Shown: piece after piece, positions 27,267 to 35,245 of the stretch
How the letters are laid out: every line of letters begins with the position of its first letter
Numbering within the stretch: the stretch's first letter is position 1
Source of the DNA: UBA4421 sp002704225
GTDB taxonomy: Bacteria > Pseudomonadota > Gammaproteobacteria > Pseudomonadales > Azotimanducaceae
Direction: 5' to 3'
Length of the DNA: 64,000 nucleotides
Assembly (NCBI GenBank): GCA_902556425.1
Contig: CACDWG010000008.1
Coordinates: 1-64,000, forward strand
Program-made: the position numbers and the translations under genes
The notes under the pieces: model-generated
The model's database searches: none
What the model was told of the DNA's origin: nothing
What the model saw: the letters and a program-made list of their open reading frames with translations, nothing else

Positions 27267-28193
27267 ATGGCTAATTCGGCAGAAGTCGACAAGTCGATTT
27301 ATTACGTACCAGACTCTGGATGGTACCCGGTGTTTTTGGCCTTTGGGCTGATGCTCACGGTTACCGGCCTTGCGGGTTGGCTGAACGACGTCAGTGCAGG
27401 TGGCACAGGGGACGCAACGCAATCAACGGTTGGATTCGTGATCGTGGCCTTGGTGCTTTACAGTTGGTTCGCGAAGGTTGTGGAAGAAAATACGGCTGGC
27501 CTCAACAACGAATCGCTCAAGCGCAGCTACGTTTGGGGTATGGGTTGGTTCATCTTCTCCGAAGTCATGTTCTTCGCCGCATTTTTCGGCGCGTTGTTTT
27601 ACGTCCGATCCTTTGTCGTACCTTGGTTGGGCGGAGAAGGGGATAAGGGCATCACGAATTACCTGTGGCCAGCGTTTGAATCGGCATGGCCTGTCGTGCA
27701 AAACCCCAACCCGGACTTGTTTGTGAATCCGATTCAGAGCATGGAGGCTCCGGGGGTCACCGACGTCAGTGCATGGAGCGCCTATCTGCCGTTCTATAAC
27801 ACCGTGATTCTATTGACCTCGAGCGTCACCGTGCATTTTGCTCACGACGCGATTAAAGCGCAAAATCGCAACAAGCTGATTGGGTGGTTGGCCCTGACGG
27901 TTCTGCTTGGCGCGATCTTCTTGGTGCTTCAGGTGGCTGAGTACGTGCACGCCTATAACGATCTAGGGCTGACGTTGGGTAGCGGAATCTACGGTTCAAC
28001 ATTCTTCATTTTGACGGGCTTTCACGGATTCCACGTGACCCTGGGCACGTTCATGCTGCTGATCCAGCTGTTCCGAGCCATGAAGGGGCATTTCTCAGAG
28101 AACGACTGCTTTGGGTTTGAAGCGTCCAGTTGGTACTGGCACTTTGTTGACGTGGTGTGGGTTGGCTTATTTATCTTTGTCTATGTTGTTTAG
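27267..28193 (+). CDS. coxC: Cytochrome c oxidase subunit III
   Basis: Core structural subunit of the oxidase. The 308-residue protein has about seven membrane segments. Family motifs include WGMGWFIFSEVMFFAAFFGAL, FHGFHVTLG and the C-terminal SSWYWHFVDVVW. A GTGGAGG ribosome site lies upstream of the ATG. It is the last gene of the structural operon, followed directly by a strong terminator at 28223-28249. Confidence 0.97.
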   Translation: MANSAEVDKSIYYVPDSGWYPVFLAFGLMLTVTGLAGWLNDVSAGGTGDATQSTVGFVIVALVLYSWFAKVVEENTAGLNNESLKRSYVWGMGWFIFSEVMFFAAFFGALFYVRSFVVPWLGGEGDKGITNYLWPAFESAWPVVQNPNPDLFVNPIQSMEAPGVTDVSAWSAYLPFYNTVILLTSSVTVHFAHDAIKAQNRNKLIGWLALTVLLGAIFLVLQVAEYVHAYNDLGLTLGSGIYGSTFFILTGFHGFHVTLGTFMLLIQLFRAMKGHFSENDCFGFEASSWYWHFVDVVWVGLFIFVYVV

Positions 28194-28222
28194 ACAGGGT
28201 TAGGCGCCCTCAGGGCGAAATC

Positions 28223-28249
28223 AAAAAGGGGCGGAAGCCCCTTTTTTTT
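28223..28249. terminator. Bidirectional rho-independent terminator
   Basis: A5-GGGGC-GGAA-GCCCC-T8 hairpin between the convergent coxC and DUF2909 genes. It has T-runs on both strands, so it can end transcription in both directions. Confidence 0.92.
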
Positions 28250-28258
28250 GCTCTGACG

Positions 28259-28516
28259 TCAGTCCGCGTCGGTGGCCTGGGGAACAACTTGTGTCGCACC
28301 ATGCCATGGCGCATTGAGGCCCATTCTCAGCTCACCGGTGTAGAATCCGTACCCGATGGCCAAAACCAATAAGGTGGCAAAGGTGATTCTTACCCCCAAA
28401 GCGTACCAAAGCCGGCGGCTGTCCGGTTTGCCCGTATCTTTAAACAAAAACACCAAGCCACTCATCAAGCTGAGAATGACGCAGATCAGTAATAGGACAA
28501 TGATGATTTTGAGCAA
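28259..28516 (-). CDS. DUF2909 twin-transmembrane protein
   Basis: 85-residue membrane protein with two helices: residues 3-24 and about 38-60, ending in a soluble tail (QVVPQATDAD). This small family typically sits, on the opposite strand, between the coxC and SURF1 genes of Pseudomonas-like cox clusters, as here. A role in oxidase assembly is inferred only from this location. Divergent from the SURF1 gene across 62 bases. Confidence 0.8.
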   Translation of the reverse strand: MLKIIIVLLLICVILSLMSGLVFLFKDTGKPDSRRLWYALGVRITFATLLVLAIGYGFYTGELRMGLNAPWHGATQVVPQATDAD

Positions 28517-28578
28517 CGGGCTCTACTCCAATTCTGTTCGCAGTCAGTATATCAGCGCCCTGTGATCATCAAGTGAGA

Positions 28579-29286
28579 ATGAAGTTCACCCCAGGTTGGC
28601 GAATGACCGGTTTTTTTCTGGTGATGATGCCGTTGCTGATCGCCTTGGGTAACTGGCAGCTTCAGCGCGGCGAATACAAGCGAGAGCTGGAGAACCAGTA
28701 TCTGGCCAAACTGACCGAGCTACCTAAGATACCAACTCCGGAGGCGCTGTCTCAGCCCTTTCAAGCTTTGCGCCTAGCGGGCCGATACCACCCCGAGATG
28801 TTTATGGTGGATAATCAGGTCTCAGAAGGTGAAACCGGTTATTGGGTTTATCAGATCTTCGAAGACGACAGGGTCGGGCGCGTTTTGATAAACCGCGGGT
28901 TCGTCGCATCCAACGATCGGCAGCACTTACCCGATGTCGCCACGCCGAGTGGAGCGCTTCGACTGACTGCCACGGTTTGGCCACAGCTTGGCTTGATTCC
29001 GACCTGGGGTTCGCAAGAATGGACGAACGACTGGCCTAAGCGTATTCAAAGAGCCAACGTTGTGCGAATGTCTGCCGAATCGGATGCTTGGCCAGCGGAG
29101 TTGCGCTTAGAACCCGGTCAACCCAGCGTGCTTCAGCCAGCGCCCTTTGCCTCCCGCCTGTCGGATGACAAGCATCGAGGGTATGCGGCCACTTGGTTTG
29201 GGCTGACGGTGGTCTTGTTGTTGGGTTACCTGTACCTCGGCTTCGCTAACTCTGAAAAGCGCACCAGACCGACAGAAAACCGGTAA
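28579..29286 (+). CDS. SURF1 family cytochrome oxidase biogenesis protein
   Basis: Assists heme a insertion into subunit I. The protein is 235 residues from the ATG at 28579 (GTG at 28573 also possible). There are N- and C-terminal membrane helices, LGNWQLQRGEYK after the first helix, LAGRYHP, VLINRGFV, and a closing HRGYAATWFGL-helix; all are SURF1 landmarks. It leads the assembly-factor operon SURF1, membrane protein, ctaA, ctaB, SCO. Confidence 0.93.
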   Translation: MKFTPGWRMTGFFLVMMPLLIALGNWQLQRGEYKRELENQYLAKLTELPKIPTPEALSQPFQALRLAGRYHPEMFMVDNQVSEGETGYWVYQIFEDDRVGRVLINRGFVASNDRQHLPDVATPSGALRLTATVWPQLGLIPTWGSQEWTNDWPKRIQRANVVRMSAESDAWPAELRLEPGQPSVLQPAPFASRLSDDKHRGYAATWFGLTVVLLLGYLYLGFANSEKRTRPTENR

Positions 29287-29351
29287 AATTTGCCCTCGGA
29301 TGTCATGGCTTTCGATGGCACCGAAAGCCTCCACTAGGTATTGAGTCCACT

Positions 29352-29897
29352 ATGCAAACAGAGTCTGATAAACCATCTCTAACTACCGGCCGCCGACAAT
29401 TAACCATTATTTTGGTCATGGCGTTGTTCTCCCTCGGAGGCTCATACGCACTGTTTTTTTCTGCTAAGAGCGGTACCAGCTGGGGCACGACCAACAACGG
29501 CGCCTTTGTTCAACCAGCCACCACCGTCGCGGACCTTGGCTGGGCCACACCGGAGCAAACGCCCTTACCGACATCTGGCCAATGGTGGCTTTGGACAGTA
29601 GCTGACCAATGCGATGCCGCATGTGTTACGGCATTGCAGAAGCTCAGAGCCGCCCACATATTGCTCAACAGAGAAGCAAAACGCGTCCGACGCGGTGTGA
29701 CGACATCACCAGCGTTTGTCGTGCCGGAGGATCAGCCAGATCTGCAGCGCATCGAGACTCCTAACGGAGACATGGATGAGGGCATCTACATTGTTGATCC
29801 TAACGGTAACCTCGTTTTCTTTTACCCTTTGGATATCAATCCAAAACTGCTGTTAGCGGATCTCAAAAAGCTACTAAAGGTTTCACAAATTGGTTAA
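29352..29897 (+). CDS. Cox-cluster membrane protein of unknown function
   Basis: 181-residue protein with one N-terminal membrane helix (about residues 17-37) and a periplasmic domain. The domain contains WWLWTVADQCDAACVTALQKLR, resembling the SCO/thioredoxin-fold active-site area (CxxxC), and IYIVDPNGNLVFFYP, which resembles the core strand of SCO-like proteins. An orthologous-looking gene occupies the same place (SURF1-X-ctaA) in Pseudomonas. A copper or thiol role in oxidase assembly is inferred, not shown. It overlaps the TTG start of ctaA by eight bases. Confidence 0.8.
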   Translation: MQTESDKPSLTTGRRQLTIILVMALFSLGGSYALFFSAKSGTSWGTTNNGAFVQPATTVADLGWATPEQTPLPTSGQWWLWTVADQCDAACVTALQKLRAAHILLNREAKRVRRGVTTSPAFVVPEDQPDLQRIETPNGDMDEGIYIVDPNGNLVFFYPLDINPKLLLADLKKLLKVSQIG

Positions 29898-30879
29898 TGC
29901 ACGAATCAGAAAGCTCGCCGGCTTTGGCGTCATTTTCGCTCTATTGGTTGTCTCTGTCGGAGCGTACACGCGTCTTGCGGACGCTGGATTAGGCTGCCCC
30001 GATTGGCCGGGTTGCTACGGATTTTTGACCGTACCCGACGAGGCTACCGAAATTTCCACTGCCGAAGCACGTTATCCCGAAGCCCCTGTCGAGTTCGCGA
30101 AGGCATGGTGGGAGATGGGCCACCGGTACATTGCTGGCGCGCTGTTGCTGTTGGTCGCCAGCATTTTGTTCATGGCATATCGGGCTCGCGAGGAAGAAGA
30201 CACGCCTCTCAAACTCGCCGCGGTGTTGATGTTTGTCATCCTGTGGCAGGCGGCATTTGGTGCCTGGACGGTAACCCTCAAGCTCTGGCCCCAGGTGGTA
30301 ACCGGGCATTTGATTGGCGGCTTTACGACCCTGAGTTTGATGTGGCTTTTGTTTCTCAGACAAGGTGGATTGTCGGACATGGTGTCTGCGCTCCCGCGGC
30401 CAAATTGGCTGGCGAAGATTGCCTTCGTTGCCGTCGTTGTGCAGATCATCTTGGGCGGCTGGGTTTCCTCGAACTATGCCGCTCTGGCCTGCTACGATTT
30501 CCCGAGCTGTGATGGCACGTATACACCGAACATTGATCTGCAACAGGGATTCAATATTTTTCAGAGTGTCGGACCCAATTACCTCGGAGGGTTGATGACT
30601 AACGAAGCACGAATGGCGATCCACTGGGTGCATCGTATCGGTGCGATTGTCGTTCTGCTGGTCGTGGGCGGTCTGGTTATTCAAACCGTTAAGCAGGCGG
30701 CGGTTATAGGCTATGTGTTGCTCGCGGTACTGGTGACGCAAATCACGTTGGGTATTCTCAACGTGGTATGGGTGTTACCGCTGCTAAACGCGACAGCACA
30801 CAATACTGTCGGCGCACTGTTGCTGCTGGTGCTGGTTACGATAAACTTCGCGCCCCGACGGCGTATCGTGCAGTCCTAA
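29890..30879 (+). CDS. ctaA: Heme A synthase CtaA (Cox15 family)
   Basis: Oxidises heme O to heme A in the membrane. The 329-residue protein has about eight helices. Conserved parts are AYTRLADAGLGCPDWPGCYG, EMGHRYIAGALLL and IHWVHRIGA, supplying heme-ligand histidines. The start is a TTG at 29890 overlapping the previous gene; no better ATG precedes the conserved first helix. Confidence 0.95.
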   Translation: MVNARIRKLAGFGVIFALLVVSVGAYTRLADAGLGCPDWPGCYGFLTVPDEATEISTAEARYPEAPVEFAKAWWEMGHRYIAGALLLLVASILFMAYRAREEEDTPLKLAAVLMFVILWQAAFGAWTVTLKLWPQVVTGHLIGGFTTLSLMWLLFLRQGGLSDMVSALPRPNWLAKIAFVAVVVQIILGGWVSSNYAALACYDFPSCDGTYTPNIDLQQGFNIFQSVGPNYLGGLMTNEARMAIHWVHRIGAIVVLLVVGGLVIQTVKQAAVIGYVLLAVLVTQITLGILNVVWVLPLLNATAHNTVGALLLLVLVTINFAPRRRIVQS

Positions 30880-30898
30880 GGCTGAGTGCAATCGCAAT

Positions 30899-31825
30899 AT
30901 GAGTGAAGTAGCCCTGAGTGCCACTTGGCGTGACTACCTAGAAATGTGCAAACCCCGTGTGGTGGTTCTAATGCTGCTTTGCGCCATAGTGGGTATGTAT
31001 CTAGCGACCCCTGGCTTTGTGCCTGTCGACATTCTTATGTTCGGCAGTGTCGGAATCACCTTGGTTGCAGGCTCTGCTGCCGTGGTGAACCACATTGCAG
31101 ACCAGCATATAGACGCCCAAATGGCGCGAACAGAAAAACGCCCCGTTGCGACAGGCCGTGTCAGCAATCAACAAGCCATGGTGTTTGCGGCAGCGACGGG
31201 ACTTATCGGTATCGCAGTACTTTGGTTTTTGGTGAATCCCCTGACAGCCTGGTTAAACCTTGCTTCGTGGGTGGGTTACGGATTGGTGTACACGCTCTAT
31301 CTTAAGCGTGCCACCCCACAGAACATTGTGATCGGCGGCCTGTTTGGTGCAGCCCCGCCGCTGTTCGGTTGGACTGCGGTAACGAACAGCGTTGATCCGG
31401 GCGGCTTGCTGTTGGTTCTGATCATCTTCGCTTGGACGCCTCCGCACTTTTGGGCCTTGGCCTTAGAGCGCAAGGAAGAGTATGCGGACGTCGGAATGCC
31501 CATGCTGCCGGTAACTCATGGAGAGGCCTATACCCGTTTGCACATTTTGCTTTATACGATTTTGCTTGTGATCGCGTCGGTACTGCCCTTCGTGATTACG
31601 ATGTCAGGCCTGCTGTATCTTGCTGGTGCTCTTGCCCTAGGAGCCGGCTTTCTATATTGGGCAATTGTGCTCATGCGCAACAACAACCCTAAAGCCCCAA
31701 TGGAGACGTTTCGTTACTCCATTATCTATCTTGGCGCGCTGTTTCTGCTGATGCTCGTCGATCATTACGTTTACCTAGGTGTTGGCGTGATGGCTCCCAT
31801 TCAAATGACACCGTTGTCGGCCTAG
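30899..31825 (+). CDS. ctaB: Protoheme IX farnesyltransferase (heme O synthase)
   Basis: Attaches a farnesyl group to heme B, giving heme O for CtaA. This 308-residue UbiA-superfamily protein has about nine helices. The aspartate-rich motif is NHIADQHIDAQMARTEKRP. The second conserved loop contains YTLYLKRATPQNIVIGG. It is 19 bases after ctaA and 3 bases before the SCO gene. Confidence 0.96.
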   Translation: MSEVALSATWRDYLEMCKPRVVVLMLLCAIVGMYLATPGFVPVDILMFGSVGITLVAGSAAVVNHIADQHIDAQMARTEKRPVATGRVSNQQAMVFAAATGLIGIAVLWFLVNPLTAWLNLASWVGYGLVYTLYLKRATPQNIVIGGLFGAAPPLFGWTAVTNSVDPGGLLLVLIIFAWTPPHFWALALERKEEYADVGMPMLPVTHGEAYTRLHILLYTILLVIASVLPFVITMSGLLYLAGALALGAGFLYWAIVLMRNNNPKAPMETFRYSIIYLGALFLLMLVDHYVYLGVGVMAPIQMTPLSA

Positions 31826-31828
31826 CCC

Positions 31829-32506
31829 ATGAGTACAATTAAAAGCACCGTTCTCCTTTGTTTTGCTTTTATCTCAATCGTGCTGGTGATGTTCGTGATC
31901 AGCGTCATTCGGGAGCCTCAGTTGTCTGTGGAAGAAATGCGCAGTAAGGGCGTCTTCATTTTACCTCGACCGAGAGATATCGCTGAGTTTGAACTGCGTG
32001 ATCATACCGGCGCGGCGTTTGATCGAACCTCTTTGGAAGGTCGATGGAGCTTCGTTTTTTTTGGCTTTGTCAGTTGCCCCGATGTTTGTCCTACCAGTAT
32101 GGCGGTATTGGGTACCGTTGATCGGCAGCTTCAATCCGGGGATTCAGAGCTGGCGGGTCAATTCCAAGGGATTCTGGTATCGGTCGATCCTGACCGCGAC
32201 AGTCTGGAAACATTGGGGGCCTACGCCACCGCGTTTTCGCCTCGGTTTCTTGGCGTAACTGGCTCGCGTGAGGATCTTGTTGAACTGACAACGCAGGTCA
32301 ATGTGGCCTTTGCCAAGGTGCCGCTGGCCGAGGCGCTAACGCAAGAGGCGCCAAGTCCAGAGGCCCTTGCAGACGCGTATACGGTAGATCACACGGGAAA
32401 TATTGTGATCATCAACCCGCGAGGCCACTACCACGGTTTCATCAAGTTGCCTCACGACCCAGAGACCATTAGGCTGACCTTTCAAACTCTGGCCTCGCAG
32501 TTCTAG
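31829..32506 (+). CDS. SCO1/SenC family copper chaperone
   Basis: Periplasmic, membrane-anchored thioredoxin-fold protein that metallates the CuA site of subunit II. The 225-residue protein has an N-terminal anchor, the copper-binding CPDVCPTSM motif and the distal histidine in YTVDHTGNIVIIN. VSVDPDRDSLE is another family landmark. Last gene of the oxidase assembly operon. Confidence 0.95.
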   Translation: MSTIKSTVLLCFAFISIVLVMFVISVIREPQLSVEEMRSKGVFILPRPRDIAEFELRDHTGAAFDRTSLEGRWSFVFFGFVSCPDVCPTSMAVLGTVDRQLQSGDSELAGQFQGILVSVDPDRDSLETLGAYATAFSPRFLGVTGSREDLVELTTQVNVAFAKVPLAEALTQEAPSPEALADAYTVDHTGNIVIINPRGHYHGFIKLPHDPETIRLTFQTLASQF

Positions 32507-32566
32507 AAGTTAGCCGTTGACGGGGTATCGCATAAGCCGCTCTGAGGCTTCTCTTATAGGGCAATT

Positions 32567-33922
32567 ATGATTTCTGGCATAAAACCCCATCAAAGCGAAC
32601 AGCGGTCAGAAAAGATTGGCGTACCGCCGGGTGAAGGAGCGTTGGGTATTGCCGATTTCCTACGCATTCGTCAGCGCAGCGCGGCACTCTGCGCCCCCCT
32701 CGAAATTGAAGACTATGGCGTCCAGCCTATGGCCGATGCCAGCCCGCCAAAGTGGCACTTGGCGCATACGACATGGTTCTTTGAAACGTTTTTGATTAAA
32801 CCCAATCGACCCGCTGTTAAATCATTTCATCCGGCATTCGAGCACCTTTTTAACTCGTACTACAACGGTGTTGGGCAACCGTTTCCACGAGACAAGCGCG
32901 GGAACTTGTCGCGTCCGACCGTCGCAGAGATCATGACCTACCGTTCCTATGTCGACGAGGTGGTCAGTGACTTGCTGGCTGCGGACAATCCGCCGGCGTT
33001 GCAACGGTCTCTGCTGGATACGATGACATTAGGCCTGCACCACGAACAGCAGCATCAAGAATTACTTCTTACCGACATCAAATTCAATTTCGGTCACAAC
33101 CCGTTGTATCCAGCCTTGATTGAAAGTTCAGAGGTTGACGGCGCCGCACAGCGGACCCTGAGCCCAATGCGCAAACAGATCGAATCGTCTGAGGCGCGTC
33201 TTAAGCGGGATTTCACGGTATTTGAACCGGGTCTGGTCGACATCGGCGCGCAGCAGGGCTTTTGTTTTGACAACGAGTTGCCGCGTCACTCGGTGTATTT
33301 GGCTCCGTTCGCCCTGGCTAAACGCCTTGTGACCAATGAAGCGTATCAGGCCTTTATCCATGACGATGGTTACAGCCGTCCGGAGCTCTGGCTTTCGGAG
33401 GCTTGGGCCGAGCTGCAGCAACATGCTCGACGGCACCCACTGTACTGGCGATTACAAGACGGTCAATGGTTTGAGTATCGGTTGGACGGATACCATCCGC
33501 TGGTAGCGAATGCTCCGGTTGTCCATGTCAGCGGGTACGAAGCTGCGGCGTTTGCGGCCTGGTCCAACGCCCGATTGCCCACCGAGTTTGAATGGGAATA
33601 TGTGGCTTCTAAGGAATCCAGTACCTCTGGCAATTTCGCCGACAGCGGCCATCTGCACCCTCAGGCACAGCGCCAGGATCACAGCCAAATGTTTGGCGAT
33701 GTCTGGGAATGGACCAGCAGCAGTTACGGGCCTTATCCAGGCTACGAACCGCTGCCGGGTGTGCTTGGCGAATACAATGGAAAATTTATGAGTAGTCAGT
33801 GGGTGCTGCGCGGAGGTTCATGCGCCACGCCTCAAGAACATATTCGACGCAGCTATCGTAACTTCTTCTATCCGAAGGATGCGTGGCAGTTCAGTGGTAT
33901 TCGGTTGGCGCATAATCTATGA
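32567..33922 (+). CDS. egtB: Ergothioneine sulfoxide synthase EgtB
   Basis: Non-heme iron enzyme that joins a thiol donor to hercynine using oxygen. The 451-residue protein has an N-terminal DinB-like domain with the iron-ligand region LAHTTWFFE and HHEQQHQELLLTD, then an FGE-sulfatase-like C-terminal domain (GDVWEWTSS and VLRGGSCATP). It overlaps egtD by four bases, which supports EgtB over the related OvoA or SenA enzymes. Whether it uses cysteine or gamma-glutamylcysteine cannot be read from sequence; no egtA or egtC is nearby. Confidence 0.93.
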   Translation: MISGIKPHQSEQRSEKIGVPPGEGALGIADFLRIRQRSAALCAPLEIEDYGVQPMADASPPKWHLAHTTWFFETFLIKPNRPAVKSFHPAFEHLFNSYYNGVGQPFPRDKRGNLSRPTVAEIMTYRSYVDEVVSDLLAADNPPALQRSLLDTMTLGLHHEQQHQELLLTDIKFNFGHNPLYPALIESSEVDGAAQRTLSPMRKQIESSEARLKRDFTVFEPGLVDIGAQQGFCFDNELPRHSVYLAPFALAKRLVTNEAYQAFIHDDGYSRPELWLSEAWAELQQHARRHPLYWRLQDGQWFEYRLDGYHPLVANAPVVHVSGYEAAAFAAWSNARLPTEFEWEYVASKESSTSGNFADSGHLHPQAQRQDHSQMFGDVWEWTSSSYGPYPGYEPLPGVLGEYNGKFMSSQWVLRGGSCATPQEHIRRSYRNFFYPKDAWQFSGIRLAHNL

Positions 33923-34881
33923 ATACTCGCCGCCAACTGGAGTTACTGGATCTGCATCCAGAGATCGAAAACGTGACGCGAGAGGTCTGTGAAGGACTGC
34001 AAAAACAGCAGAAATCTTTGTCGCCCAAGTACTTTTATGACGAGCGCGGATCGGAGCTGTTCGAGGCGATTACCCAATTGGACGAATATTATCCGACGCG
34101 AACAGAGCTCGCGCTTTTTGACGCCCATTTGCCTGATATTGCGGACTTAATCGGGGCAGGGAGTTGCGTCATTGAGTACGGCAGTGGCTCTTCTCTGAAA
34201 ATTCGGAAGTTGCTTGAAGGCCTGTCGCCCCTGGCCTACGTACCTGTGGATATCTCCCGGGATTATTTGCTCAGCAACGCGATGGCGTTGGCGCAGGACT
34301 TCCCACAGCTTACGGTCCTGCCGGTTTGTGCCGACTTTTCTCAGTCCATCGCCTTGCCGGAACAGGTAGGCGGCCTTAATCCAATCGGGTTTTTCCCCGG
34401 TTCCAGCATCGGTAACTTTGAGCCAGCCCAAGCCAAACAATTTCTTGGTCGAGTGGCCAACACTCTGGGCAGCGGGGGTTATTTTTTGATTGGTGTGGAT
34501 TGCAAGAAAGATCCAGCGGTTTTAGAGCGAGCCTACAATGACGAAGACGGCATCACCGCCGCGTTTAACTTGAATGCCCTTTCTCACCTGAATCATTTGC
34601 TGGGAGCGGAATTCCAGCTGGATGCGTTTGAACACGAGGCGCACTACAACCAAGAGGCTGGATGCATCCAGATGTTTCTCCGCAGCACAGCGCGACAGCA
34701 GGTGAGCATCGGGGATTCCATATTCGCCTTTGACGACGGGGAGCGTCTGCATACGGAAAATTCATATAAGTACTCGCCGGACGAATTGATTCGACTGGCT
34801 GAAGACTCAGGGTTTGGCTGTGAGCATCTGTGGCAAGACGCCGATGAATACTTTGGTTTGTATTTGCTTAAGGCGCTCTAG
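33919..34881 (+). CDS. egtD: L-histidine N(alpha)-methyltransferase EgtD
   Basis: Trimethylates histidine to hercynine with SAM, the first step of ergothioneine synthesis. The 320-residue protein has SPKYFYDERGSELFEAI, a hallmark of the family, the SAM-site EYGSGSS, and FFPGSSIGNFEP. The C-terminal SYKYSPDELIRLAEDSGF segment is also conserved. Overlaps egtB (ATGA). The final C-S cleavage enzyme (egtE-like) is not adjacent. Confidence 0.95.
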   Translation: MNTRRQLELLDLHPEIENVTREVCEGLQKQQKSLSPKYFYDERGSELFEAITQLDEYYPTRTELALFDAHLPDIADLIGAGSCVIEYGSGSSLKIRKLLEGLSPLAYVPVDISRDYLLSNAMALAQDFPQLTVLPVCADFSQSIALPEQVGGLNPIGFFPGSSIGNFEPAQAKQFLGRVANTLGSGGYFLIGVDCKKDPAVLERAYNDEDGITAAFNLNALSHLNHLLGAEFQLDAFEHEAHYNQEAGCIQMFLRSTARQQVSIGDSIFAFDDGERLHTENSYKYSPDELIRLAEDSGFGCEHLWQDADEYFGLYLLKAL

Positions 34882-34888
34882 CTCTCGG

Positions 34889-35206
34889 TCAGTCGAATTC
34901 CCAAAGAACCCAGCTGGCCACCAAGGCGTCTACGCGCTGTAAGTCACCATCCCCCTGGGTCGGATCGCGTGGCACCAAGTAGTAGGGTTTTCCAACATTC
35001 GGCACAACTCGGATCATGCGAAGCTGACCGTTTTGCCTAAACTCGTAAATCATTTTGTCGTCTTCAGCGATGATCACAACATCTGGGCCCTGTTGTGCGC
35101 GAACAGACGGTGTCAAAAACGCGGCGATGATGAGCGACAAACAAAACCACAGGCGCGCTGGACGCAGAGCGACTGTTTCTAGCGATAAGGGGGGAAGTAG
35201 GGCCAT
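34889..35206 (-). CDS. DUF2782 secreted protein
   Basis: 105-residue protein with a signal peptide (MALLPPLSLETVALRPARLW region followed by a hydrophobic stretch ending SVRAQQG). The mature part has VVIIAEDDKMIYEFRQNGQ, matching the DUF2782 family found beside polA in pseudomonads. Function unknown. I use the ATG at 35206; a GTG at 35215 is also open. Divergent from polA by only 39 bases, so the promoters overlap. Convergent with egtD. Confidence 0.82.
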   Translation of the reverse strand: MALLPPLSLETVALRPARLWFCLSLIIAAFLTPSVRAQQGPDVVIIAEDDKMIYEFRQNGQLRMIRVVPNVGKPYYLVPRDPTQGDGDLQRVDALVASWVLWEFD

Positions 35207-35245
35207 AATCAACACCGAATCTATTGCCTAATTTTGGAGCATACC

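Noticed and set aside
28020..28045. TTCCACGTGACC as a third parS site inside coxC
   Set aside because: Only one half of the palindrome is present.
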